In this document: positions 25,498-34,596 of the stretch, piece after piece
How the letters are laid out: every line of letters begins with the position of its first letter
Position numbering within the stretch: the stretch's first letter is position 1
Assembly: GCA_002726205.1 (NCBI GenBank)
Contig: PBSL01000060.1
Location: 1-35,454 of the forward strand
Direction of reading: 5' to 3'
Length of the DNA: 35,454 nucleotides
From: Planctomycetaceae bacterium
Lineage (GTDB): Bacteria > Planctomycetota > Planctomycetia > Planctomycetales > Planctomycetaceae
Position numbers and translations under genes: made by a program
Notes under the pieces: generated by a model
What the model saw: only the letters and a program-made list of their open reading frames with translations
Told to the model about the DNA's origin: nothing
Databases searched by the model: none

Positions 25498-26132
25498 TGG
25501 AGGCTGTCGGGTTGATCGCCAGCGGCGTGTTTGTCGGCCTGGCGCTGGGCTGGTTCCTCTTCTCCGGCTCACGTGAGGCGGTCGAGGATCTGACGCGTCT
25601 GCAGGCCGAGTCGCGGACCGACCCGCTGACCGGACTGCCCAATCGGCGAGCCTTCGAAGAGGCCCTCGCGCAGATCTCTTCGGCCTCGCCGACAGTCCTG
25701 GCCCTGGTGGACCTGGACGAGCTGAAGTCGATCAACGATCGGCTTGGTCATGCCGCCGGAGACCAGGCGCTGCGGAGTGTCGCCGGCGTGCTCGAAGGAT
25801 CGGTGCGTACCGATGACCTGGCCTGTCGATGGGGTGGTGACGAATTCGCGCTGGTACTGCCGGGCGCGACGTTGCAGGATGGATGCCGGGTCGCCGAGCG
25901 GATTCAGGCGGCGTTGCGCGACGCTCCGGCCGCGTTGACCGTCAGTGTCGGGATCGCTGCCCGGCAACCCGGCGATACCGCCTGGCAACACTCCGACCAG
26001 GCACTCTTGGCGGCCAAGCGGCAGGGAGGAGACGCGGTCGCCGTTTGCGACGATCGGGGGTGCCGTATTGTCGAGACCCGTTGGGATCGGGATGATCGCA
26101 GCGGCGTTATTCCGTCAAGTCGTCCACGCTGA
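25497..26132 (+). CDS. membrane-anchored diguanylate cyclase (GGDEF)
   Basis: The 211-residue protein has one N-terminal membrane helix (LIASGVFVGLALGWFLF, about 6-23), a short linker and a GGDEF domain (about 40-195). The synthesis motif is intact at 113-117 (WGGDEFAL), DLDELKSINDRLGH and the DPLTGLPNRRAF signature are present, and R104-T-D-D107 five residues before GGDEF fits the inhibitory I-site. It should make cyclic di-GMP from two GTP and be product-inhibited. It has no separate sensor domain. The overlap with the exported redoxin suggests redox control, which is inference. The 3' end overlaps the convergent threonine-synthase-like gene by 26 bases. Confidence 0.94.
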   Translation: MEAVGLIASGVFVGLALGWFLFSGSREAVEDLTRLQAESRTDPLTGLPNRRAFEEALAQISSASPTVLALVDLDELKSINDRLGHAAGDQALRSVAGVLEGSVRTDDLACRWGGDEFALVLPGATLQDGCRVAERIQAALRDAPAALTVSVGIAARQPGDTAWQHSDQALLAAKRQGGDAVAVCDDRGCRIVETRWDRDDRSGVIPSSRPR

Positions 26133-27192
26133 TCGTTGGACACTCGACGTCGGCCAACATCCTGTCGACCGAGGCTTCGTCCTTGAATCCGCTGCCGGTG
26201 ACCAGGCAGACGATCACCGCGTCGCGTTGGATCCGGCCGGCGGCCGCCGCAGCAAGGCAGCCGGCCAATGCGGTCGCCCCGGCCGGCTCGGTGAAAATAC
26301 CTTCCTCGGTCGCCAGTCGCCGTTGTGTTTCCCAGACGGCTTCATCGGTGACCAGGTGGCCGCTGCCGCCGGTTCGGCGACATTCGTCGACGACCAGGTG
26401 ACCGTCGTTGATGTTGGGGACCTGCAGTCCGCTGATCCGCGTGGTGCAGGTGACCGGTCGCGCCTGCTCGGCGCCATCGCGCAGGGCCGAAGCCATCGTG
26501 TCGTTTCCCTCCGGTTGCACGCACTCGATTGCCGGGGACCGATCAATTCGCTGCTCGCTGACCAGCCGGTCAAATCCCCGCGCTACTGCCACGCAGAGAC
26601 CGCCGCCGCCGGCCGGGCAGAAGACGTGGTCGATCGACCGCGGCAGTTGCGCCTCGGCCTGTTCACCCAGCTCGAAACTGATTGTCTCGACACCGGTCAT
26701 CCCCGGCACGCTGTAAATATAGGAGCTGACCTGCAGGCGGACTTCGGGTTGTTCGCCGATGGCCGTCAGCACCGCGAAGGCGCGTGACGAGAGGTCCGGA
26801 TCGAGTCCGAAGCCGCGGATGCGGTAGACGTGAGCACCGTAGGCCATCATCTGTCGAAGCTTGCCGGTGGGCGCGGTTTCGACGACGGCGATCTCGCAGC
26901 GGAGTCCGGCCGCCGCCGAGTAAGCCGCGACGGCCGAGCCGGTGTTGCCGCTGGAGGTGGCCACGCAACGGGTCTGGCCGTTGGCGAGCATGTGCGAGAT
27001 CGCTGCCGCGCCGAACCGGTCCTTGAACGATCCGGCCGGATTGCCCGATTCGACCTTCAGCCAGAGGTTGGGGAGTCCGGCGGCCGGGCCGATCTTCTGC
27101 GAATGGACCAGCGGCGTGTCACCCTCTCCAAGCGTTACCCGATGCGGTTCGGGTACCGGTTCGATCCAGTCGGCCCACCGCCAGATGCTCAT
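26107..27192 (-). CDS. threonine synthase-like PLP-dependent enzyme
   Basis: The 361-residue protein is a fold type II pyridoxal-phosphate enzyme. K57 in SGNPAGSFKDRF is the cofactor lysine in the form typical of threonine synthase (threonine dehydratases have SFKxR without the Asp). ATSSGNTGSAVAAYSA binds phosphate and CPAGGGGL is the glycine-rich loop. Threonine synthase converts O-phosphohomoserine to threonine, but cysteate synthase and diaminopropionate-type enzymes share the motif. The genomic setting is a catabolic-looking cluster rather than a thr operon, so a different substrate is possible. It lies 34 bases downstream of the AstE/AspA-like gene. Confidence 0.87.
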   Translation of the reverse strand: MSIWRWADWIEPVPEPHRVTLGEGDTPLVHSQKIGPAAGLPNLWLKVESGNPAGSFKDRFGAAAISHMLANGQTRCVATSSGNTGSAVAAYSAAAGLRCEIAVVETAPTGKLRQMMAYGAHVYRIRGFGLDPDLSSRAFAVLTAIGEQPEVRLQVSSYIYSVPGMTGVETISFELGEQAEAQLPRSIDHVFCPAGGGGLCVAVARGFDRLVSEQRIDRSPAIECVQPEGNDTMASALRDGAEQARPVTCTTRISGLQVPNINDGHLVVDECRRTGGSGHLVTDEAVWETQRRLATEEGIFTEPAGATALAGCLAAAAAGRIQRDAVIVCLVTGSGFKDEASVDRMLADVECPTISVDDLTE

Positions 27193-27226
27193 CCCGTTCT
27201 CCCTGGTCCGCAGCCGCCGACGCGGT

Positions 27227-28144
27227 CTAACCGTCGCCGGGCTGAAGGTCTTCCATGATCACGATCACCGAGTCGTTCTCGTGAACCCGCGGGTAAGTTC
27301 TTATCGCCAGCACGTAGCCGTCCTGGGTGCAGGTGATTTCATGGACCTGCGAACCCGAGACGTTGGTGACGAATCCGAGGAGATCGTCGGGTCGAACCCG
27401 TTGGCCCAGTGAAACCGCCGGGGTGAACTGCCCGGTGATCGGCGAGGGGTTCTGGACTTGCATGTGGCCGGAACCGGGGCGGGGATCTTCGATCCGGAGG
27501 GTGACTGCCGAGGCCGGTCGCTCCCGCTTCAGCAGCTCCAGTTCGGCCATCACGTTCAGGCAGCCCTCGAAATAGGCGTCGGCACCCTCGGGCGAGCAAC
27601 GGCCGCCACCGAGGTACTCGGTGTAGATCGCCGCAACACCGGCATCGCGAGCGACCGACAGCGAGCGGCCGTTGAGATTGCCGGCGGTACCCCAGATGAC
27701 CGGCAGGTTGAACGCGTGGGCCATCCGTCGTTGCACGTCGAGGATCGCGGGGTCATCGCTGAGCCCGTAACCCGACATCGGCCAGACATCCATGATGATG
27801 CCGCCGGAGTGCAGGTCGATGTAGTAGTCGGCCGATTCGATCAACTGCGAGAGCGCGACGGCGGTTCGCAGCGTGACACTGCCCTCGGGGTCTCCCGGGC
27901 AGACCCGGGCCAGGTCCAGGCCGTCTTCGGCCGTGCGGTTCCCGGCCAGGAATGCGGCCTCGTTGACGACCGGGACCAGTGTCAATCGGCCCGACAGTTC
28001 CGACGCGTCGACGGCGATTGCCAACCGGCGGATCGCCGTCATCGATTCGAACTCGTCACCGTGCACGCCGCCGGTGATCAACAGGTGTGGGCCCTCGGCC
28101 TTCCCCACGACCTCAATTGTCTGCAATTCGATGGTGTCGGTCAT
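27227..28144 (-). CDS. succinylglutamate desuccinylase / aspartoacylase family zinc deacylase
   Basis: The 305-residue product is an AstE/AspA (M14-related) zinc amidohydrolase. Zinc ligands are H28 and E31 in GGVHGDEFES and H112 in YIDLHSGG; NRTAEDGLDLAR is the substrate-binding N-R...D-L-x-R segment. The C-terminal 80 residues (PAVSLGQRVRPDDLLGFV...) form a lipoyl-like beta barrel, as in N-alpha-acetyl-diaminobutyrate deacetylase (DoeB) and related members. It likely removes an acyl group from an acylated amino acid. Start at the ATG at 28144 or in-frame ATG at 28156; neither has a Shine-Dalgarno sequence. It is divergent from the RraA-like gene. Confidence 0.87.
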   Translation of the reverse strand: MTDTIELQTIEVVGKAEGPHLLITGGVHGDEFESMTAIRRLAIAVDASELSGRLTLVPVVNEAAFLAGNRTAEDGLDLARVCPGDPEGSVTLRTAVALSQLIESADYYIDLHSGGIIMDVWPMSGYGLSDDPAILDVQRRMAHAFNLPVIWGTAGNLNGRSLSVARDAGVAAIYTEYLGGGRCSPEGADAYFEGCLNVMAELELLKRERPASAVTLRIEDPRPGSGHMQVQNPSPITGQFTPAVSLGQRVRPDDLLGFVTNVSGSQVHEITCTQDGYVLAIRTYPRVHENDSVIVIMEDLQPGDG

Positions 28145-28162
28145 GATGCGTGGCATACTATA

Positions 28163-28176
28163 GGCTGTCGACAGCC
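28163..28176. promoter_or_regulatory. perfect 14-bp palindrome in a divergent promoter (putative operator)
   Basis: GGCTGTCGACAGCC reads identically on both strands. It lies in the 82-base gap between the divergent deacylase and RraA-like starts, directly beside an AT-rich TACTATAGG stretch that could serve as a -10 region in either direction. This is the expected place for a dimeric repressor that controls both operons. Confidence 0.55.
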
Positions 28177-28226
28177 AAGGGAAACCCGCGGCAACGGTTC
28201 CTTCGCCCCGGGGGGGGCAGACCACG

Positions 28227-28895
28227 ATGACGGACGTCTCACCCGAGACAATCACTCTCGAGATGATCAGGGAGTCGCTCTATGCGGCGGTTGTCTGCGA
28301 TGCGCTGGACGCGCTGGGCTACCGGCGGCAATCGCCGCGGGTGCCCCTGGAACCGCTGACTGTCGAGACCGTGCTCGTGGGCCGCTGCCGGACCACTCTG
28401 TGGGGGGACCTGTTTCATTCCGACCCGAGTCCGTATGAACTGGAACTGAAAGCCGTCGACGCCTGCCAGCCCGATGACGTGCTGATTGCTGCTGCCGGCG
28501 GTTCAAACCGCTCGGGGATCTGGGGCGAGTTGCTCTCGACGGCCGCCTGCAACAGTGGGTGCGTCGGCGCGATCGTCGACGGGGCCGTTCGCGATCTGCG
28601 ACAGATGCGCGAGATGGCATTTCCCGTCTTCGCCCGCCATCGAAACATCTACGACAGCAAGGATCGGCAACGCGTTGTCGAGATCGATGTCCCCGTCGAA
28701 ATCGACGGCGTCCGCTTCTGCTCGGGTGATCTGGTCGTCGCCGATGCTGACGGCGTGGTCGTGGTCCCGGCCGAAATCGAGGAACAGGCGATCCGCGATG
28801 CGTGGCAGAAGGTCCACGCCGAGAACATCACCCGCGATGCAATCCGGGGTGGCATGAAGGCGACCGATGCGTACGAGAAATACGGCGTGCTTTGA
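28227..28895 (+). CDS. RraA-like protein (HMG/CHA aldolase family)
   Basis: The 222-residue product carries the RraA/aldolase signature GIWGELLSTAACNSGCVGAIVDGAVRD, in which the G-E-L-L loop and R and D of DGAVRD bind the oxo-acid and divalent metal. FPVFAR and VVADADGVVVVP are further family landmarks. Members act as 4-hydroxy-4-methyl-2-oxoglutarate aldolases or oxaloacetate decarboxylases, while the E. coli namesake inhibits RNase E. In this metabolic cluster an aldolase or decarboxylase role is more likely, by inference. It lies 23 bases upstream of an aminotransferase on the same strand. Confidence 0.9.
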   Translation: MTDVSPETITLEMIRESLYAAVVCDALDALGYRRQSPRVPLEPLTVETVLVGRCRTTLWGDLFHSDPSPYELELKAVDACQPDDVLIAAAGGSNRSGIWGELLSTAACNSGCVGAIVDGAVRDLRQMREMAFPVFARHRNIYDSKDRQRVVEIDVPVEIDGVRFCSGDLVVADADGVVVVPAEIEEQAIRDAWQKVHAENITRDAIRGGMKATDAYEKYGVL

Positions 28896-28918
28896 ACGAG
28901 ATCCGGCAGGAGACAACC

Positions 28919-30267
<1,349 letters not shown>

Positions 30268-30271
<4 letters not shown>

Positions 30272-31059
30272 ATAACGCAGCGAGCGCGATCTGCACGGCG
30301 TCGGCCGTCGACGAGTACACCCGCTACCGCGATGACTACCTGCGGGACGGTTACGTCATAATCCCCGGCTTCTACCAGGGCGCCGCATTTGAAGAACTCG
30401 TCGGGGAACTCGATCGGTACGTCTCCGAGGTGGTCCCCACGCTGCCGGATTCGGCGGCCTTCTTCCAGGAGCAAGGTTCACCGGAATCTCTCAGCCAGAT
30501 GCAGCACATGGTGGATCCGTACTTCGCCGAGTTCGGGATCCGCGAGCCGTTCGTGAGCCTGGCCGAGGCGTTGATGGGCGAACCGGTCCGGGTGGGCAGA
30601 CCCGAGTGGTTCAACAAGCCGCCGGGAACCGCTCATCCGACGCCCCCGCACCAGGACAACTTCTACATCAACCTCGATCCATCCCCGCTGACCATGTGGC
30701 TGGCCCTGGATCCGGTGGACACGGAAAACGGCTGCCTGAAGTACCTGCCGGGCACGCACCGCGACGGCCTGCGGCCTCATACACGGACCCGGGTGCTGGG
30801 ATTCTCCCAGGGGATTTCCGACTGGAGCGACGAGGAGGCGGCGGCCCAGGTGCCGGCCTGCCTGCAGCCGGGCGATCTCACCGTCCATCACGGCGACACG
30901 ATCCACAGTGCCGACTGCAATACGACCACCGATCGTCACCGGCGGGCGTTTGCCCTGGTCTACCATACCGCCTCGGCACAACGAAACGAGGCAGCTCACG
31001 TCCGGCACACCGCGACAGCCCGCGAGCAGCACCTGGGCATGGGGCTCGACGTCGACTGA
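30268..31059 (+). CDS. phytanoyl-CoA dioxygenase (PhyH) family protein
   Basis: The 263-residue product is a non-haem iron, 2-oxoglutarate-dependent oxygenase. The iron triad is H128 and D130 in PPHQDNFYI plus H213 in HHGDTIHSADCN, and an arginine shortly after (DRHRRAF) can bind 2-oxoglutarate. MWLALDPVDTENGCLKYLPGTHRDG is characteristic of the family, which includes ectoine hydroxylase and many small-molecule hydroxylases in bacteria. Translation is coupled to the aminotransferase by a four-base overlap, so it probably hydroxylates a substrate or product of that enzyme. It converges on the MocA-type dehydrogenase 16 bases away. Confidence 0.93.
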
Positions 31060-31075
31060 CCGGTCACCGGACCCG

Positions 31076-32080
31076 TCACACGTCCTGCCAGGTGGCCGTG
31101 TCGGCAGCGGTCATGATCGCCAGGTTGCCCCGCAGCGTCTGCAAGCCCTCGTCGAACGGGCACAGCGGTGGCCTTTTGCCGGCGACGTAGTCAAGGAAAC
31201 AATGGGCCTGGCTGATAAAGACGTCGTCGCGCTGCAGTGGCTGGATCGTGTGATCGGTCCACGGGGTGTCCGGAGCGGTGACCAGCTGCCAGCGGTTTCG
31301 GTGCGTTTCGACCTTGATCGTGCCCCGCTCGCAGATCACCACCAGGGTGCTCTCGTTGGGAGCCTGGTGCTGGTTGAGCGTGTAGCCGACCATCACGTCA
31401 CCGTGCCGGGCGATGGCGTGTACCGAATCCTCGATCTCGACACCTTCGAGTCGCAGGTGGTCGCAGTCGGCGGCCACCCGGGTCATCGGGCCGACCAGCC
31501 ACTCGACCAGGTTGACCATGTGCGTCAGGCCGTCCTGGATCACCCCGCCACCGGTGGCGCGGTCGGTGTAGTAGATCTCCCGGTAGGCCGGGCGGTAGTG
31601 CGGGAAGTGCTGGCCGGAGACCATGATCACCTCGAGCGGTCGGCCCAGTTGGCCGGATTGCAGTTGCTCGCGAACGGCGATGTGCAGCGGATGGGCACGG
31701 TGGACATAGGCCATCGAGAACCGGGCCGTGTCGGCCCGGGCCAGTTCGGCCAAACGCCGGGTTCCCTCCAATGATGTCGAGAGTGGTTTCTCGCAGAGCA
31801 CGGCAATCCCCGCCTCGAGCAATCTTGTCGCCATGCCCACGTGCAGGTGAGCCGGCGTACAGATCACGGCGATGTCGGGCGGCCCGGACGGATTCGACAG
31901 GGCCGTGTCGAGGTCGGCGTGGGCGGCCCGCAGGTCATACAGGTCCTGGACTCGCGAACGCACCTCGTCGTTGGTCTCGCAGATGGAAACCTCGGCCCGC
32001 CCCGTCGTCAGGAAACAGCGGGTGTGCCGCTCGCCGATCGACCCGGTTCCGATCACCAGCACATGGGGAGCCGTTTCCAC
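31076..32080 (-). CDS. Gfo/Idh/MocA family NAD(P)-dependent oxidoreductase
   Basis: The 334-residue product has an N-terminal Rossmann fold (HVLVIGTGSIGERH, residues 6-19), the EKP motif with the catalytic lysine in VLCEKPLSTS, and a C-terminal alpha/beta domain with GLTHMVNLVEWL in the substrate site. Such enzymes oxidise or reduce sugars, inositols and amino-sugar-like compounds. I chose the GTG at 32080, preceded by AGGGGT at about seven bases, four bases after the upstream aminotransferase stop. No signal peptide is present, so it is cytoplasmic, unlike the many Tat-exported paralogues in planctomycetes. Confidence 0.92.
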   Translation of the reverse strand: METAPHVLVIGTGSIGERHTRCFLTTGRAEVSICETNDEVRSRVQDLYDLRAAHADLDTALSNPSGPPDIAVICTPAHLHVGMATRLLEAGIAVLCEKPLSTSLEGTRRLAELARADTARFSMAYVHRAHPLHIAVREQLQSGQLGRPLEVIMVSGQHFPHYRPAYREIYYTDRATGGGVIQDGLTHMVNLVEWLVGPMTRVAADCDHLRLEGVEIEDSVHAIARHGDVMVGYTLNQHQAPNESTLVVICERGTIKVETHRNRWQLVTAPDTPWTDHTIQPLQRDDVFISQAHCFLDYVAGKRPPLCPFDEGLQTLRGNLAIMTAADTATWQDV

Positions 32081-32084
32081 CGGG

Positions 32085-33452
32085 TTACCCCTGCTCACCG
32101 AGCACCTCGACGATGCTCTGCTCGAGGATGGCGAGCATCTCGTCGATCTGCTCGTCATTGACCGTCAGCGGAGGACCCAGGGCAAGCCAGTGAGGATCGA
32201 AGCGGGTGATCAAGCCGTTCTCCAACGCGCGGCGGCCGATCAGCTGCCCGATCGGCGGGTCGAACTGCTGCTTGGTGTCGGGGTCCTTGACGATCTCGAC
32301 ACACTGCAGCAGTCCCTTGCCTCGCAGGTCGCCGACGATCCCGTGCCGGGACAACGCGGCCAACCCGGCCCTGAGTCGCTCGCCCTGGCGGCGAACGTTG
32401 GCGCACAGGTCGTGTTCGATGATTTCCGAGAGCGTGGCCATCCCGGCGGCCGAAGAGATCGGGTTGCCCTCGAACGTGTGCCCCTCGACGAAACCGGGGT
32501 TCGTTTCCAGATCGCCCCAGAAGGCGTCGGCGACGTGTTGACGGCACAGCAACGCGGCAATCGGGGCGTAGCCGCCGGAGAGTCCCTTGCCGAGGCAGAG
32601 CAGGTCGGGGGTGACGCCGAAGGTCTGGGCGGCGAACATCTCGCCGGTGCGGCCCATCCCGGTGATGATCTCATCGAAGATCAACAACACGTTGTGCCGG
32701 TCGCAGTACTCCCGCAGCATCGGCAGGTATTCCTCGGGCGGATCGATCACACCGCCGGTATGCCCGATCGGTTCGACGATCACCGCGGCCACCGTGTCGG
32801 GGTCCTCCAGGTCGATCACGTCGTCGACCAGGCGAGCACAGGTCAGGTCGCACTCGGGGTAGGACTTGTCGAACGGGCAGCGGTAGCACGTCGGGGGAAA
32901 GACATGCAGGAATCCAGGTGCCAGTGGTTCGTTGACGGCCCGGCGGGATTTCAGGCCCCCGGCCGAGAGTGACCCCATCGTTGATCCGTGCCACGAGTGG
33001 TAGCGGCCGATGATCTTGTACTTGGTCGCGTTGCCGGTCAGCCGGTGGTACTGCCGGGCCATCTTGATGGCCGCCTCGGTCGTCTCCGAACCGCCCGAAA
33101 AGAACTTTGTTGCCGCCATGTCATCGGGGGCGACCTCGACGAGCTTGTTGGCCAACTGCACCGCCAGCGGATTGGTGCCGTGCATCACCGGCGAGAAGGT
33201 CAGCGTGTCGAGCTGCTGCTTGATCGCCTCGATCACGCGACGGTTGTTGTGGCCGACGCTGGCGACATAAATCCCCGAGAGTCCGTCGAGATACTGCTTG
33301 CCGTTGACGTCCCAGTAGTGCACGCCGTCGGCCCGGACCATGATCAGTGGATTCGCGACGAATTCCTTCATCTGCGAACGCACCATGATCTGCCGCAGGA
33401 ACTTTTCCTCGGTGGTCTGGGCATCGGAGATGATCTCGGTGACGGTCGTCAT
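32085..33452 (-). CDS. class III aminotransferase (omega-amino acid : pyruvate type)
   Basis: The 455-residue PLP enzyme has the class III motifs: FFSGGSETTEAAIKMAR, YHSWHGSTMG, D260 in LIFDEIITGMGRTG and K289 in LLCLGKGLSGGYAP. The overall pattern matches omega-amino acid:pyruvate and taurine:pyruvate-type aminotransferases, which convert terminal amines to aldehydes. Residues 189-205 hold four cysteines (TCYRCPF...ECDLTC), a feature I recall from some relatives. The ATG at 33452 follows AGGGAG at eight bases. It lies between the class IV aminotransferase and the MocA-type dehydrogenase, the latter four bases downstream. The physiological amine is unknown. Confidence 0.93.
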   Translation of the reverse strand: MTTVTEIISDAQTTEEKFLRQIMVRSQMKEFVANPLIMVRADGVHYWDVNGKQYLDGLSGIYVASVGHNNRRVIEAIKQQLDTLTFSPVMHGTNPLAVQLANKLVEVAPDDMAATKFFSGGSETTEAAIKMARQYHRLTGNATKYKIIGRYHSWHGSTMGSLSAGGLKSRRAVNEPLAPGFLHVFPPTCYRCPFDKSYPECDLTCARLVDDVIDLEDPDTVAAVIVEPIGHTGGVIDPPEEYLPMLREYCDRHNVLLIFDEIITGMGRTGEMFAAQTFGVTPDLLCLGKGLSGGYAPIAALLCRQHVADAFWGDLETNPGFVEGHTFEGNPISSAAGMATLSEIIEHDLCANVRRQGERLRAGLAALSRHGIVGDLRGKGLLQCVEIVKDPDTKQQFDPPIGQLIGRRALENGLITRFDPHWLALGPPLTVNDEQIDEMLAILEQSIVEVLGEQG

Positions 33453-33497
33453 GGGACGACTCCCTTGCGTTGGTGGTTTCCGATCCGCGTGAGCCTG

Positions 33498-34457
33498 TCA
33501 GCAATGTTCCGGCAAGGTCGCCAGCGAAGCACGGCGGAGCTGGGCACCCTGTCGGATTTGTTTTCGAATGTCCAGTCCGACCAGCGTGTCCCACGCCGTC
33601 AGCAGGCGGTCGGCGATCGGGCCGGGCTCGCCGTCACCGACCGGCTGTCCGTTGATGCGGGTCACCGGTGCCAGGCAATACGGAGTGCTGGCCACCAGGG
33701 CCTCGTCGGCCCGGTCCAGGTCGGCGGCTTGAAGCTCCTGTTGTTCGAATTCCAGCCCCAGGTCGTCGCACAGCTCCCGGAGGACCTGCAAGCTGATGCC
33801 CGGCAGCACCCGCTCGGCGACCGGCGAAATGACTTGTGTGCCGACGACGATCAGGAAACTGGCGGCAACCGTTTCGGTGATCCGGCCCTGCTCGTCCAGC
33901 AGCAGCGCCCGGGCGTTTTCGTCGTCACGGCGGGCCTCGCGGTCGGCCAGGTAGTAGTGCAACCGGCTGCGGTGCTTGATCGCCGGATCGACGCACGACG
34001 CCGGCAACTGCCGCACCGAGGGAATCACCAGGTGCAGGCCCTGCGACTGCATGTCGTCCCACAGTTCAAATGGCAGCGGAAACGTGTGGATGCAGACGGT
34101 CGGCCGGGCCGGACCGTGTCGAGCCACTTCGCCGGCATAGGTCGCATAGGCTCCGGCGGTCACGAACAGGACCAGGCCGAGGTCGGCTTCCGCCTCGAGA
34201 CCGACGGTGTTGTGAGCCACCAGGTCCCGGCAGGTTCCGGCCAGGTCATCGAGAGAGATCCCGATGTCAAACCCGACCGAATCCAGCGACCGCGCCAGCC
34301 TCTGCAGGTGCTCGTCGAGACGGAACAACCGCTGGGCGAAGGTGCGGAGAGTCTCGGAGACCGTCGCGCCCTGGACGATGCCGGCATCAAAGACCGGCAG
34401 CAGCGCCTGGTCGCCGGGAATCAACTGTCCGTTGAGATAGGCCAGGGGTTGGTGCAT
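33498..34457 (-). CDS. class IV aminotransferase (branched-chain / D-amino acid / aminodeoxychorismate lyase family)
   Basis: The 319-residue product is a fold type IV PLP enzyme. YLNGQLIPGDQALLPVFDAGIVQGATVSETLRTF is the conserved N-terminal pattern (residues 8-40), K161 in AIKHRSRLHYYLADREA is the cofactor lysine, and LLDEQGRITETVAASFLIVV is the typical E-x-x-x-x-N/S region. Whether it acts on branched-chain amino acids, D-amino acids or aminodeoxychorismate is not clear. The start is the ATG at 34457; upstream residues are not conserved. It is the first gene of a three-gene unit and divergent from the TerC gene across 139 bases. Confidence 0.91.
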   Translation of the reverse strand: MHQPLAYLNGQLIPGDQALLPVFDAGIVQGATVSETLRTFAQRLFRLDEHLQRLARSLDSVGFDIGISLDDLAGTCRDLVAHNTVGLEAEADLGLVLFVTAGAYATYAGEVARHGPARPTVCIHTFPLPFELWDDMQSQGLHLVIPSVRQLPASCVDPAIKHRSRLHYYLADREARRDDENARALLLDEQGRITETVAASFLIVVGTQVISPVAERVLPGISLQVLRELCDDLGLEFEQQELQAADLDRADEALVASTPYCLAPVTRINGQPVGDGEPGPIADRLLTAWDTLVGLDIRKQIRQGAQLRRASLATLPEHC

Positions 34458-34596
34458 CGTGAACCGGGCCGGCAAAACAGAAGAAGACAGGTCAAGCCAG
34501 GGAAAGAGTGGCTCTGGATGGACAACAGAGGCTATCGTATCGGTTCAATCGACGCGGAACAAACCGCCCCGGCGGTGGCATTCGGGAGAGAGAATC

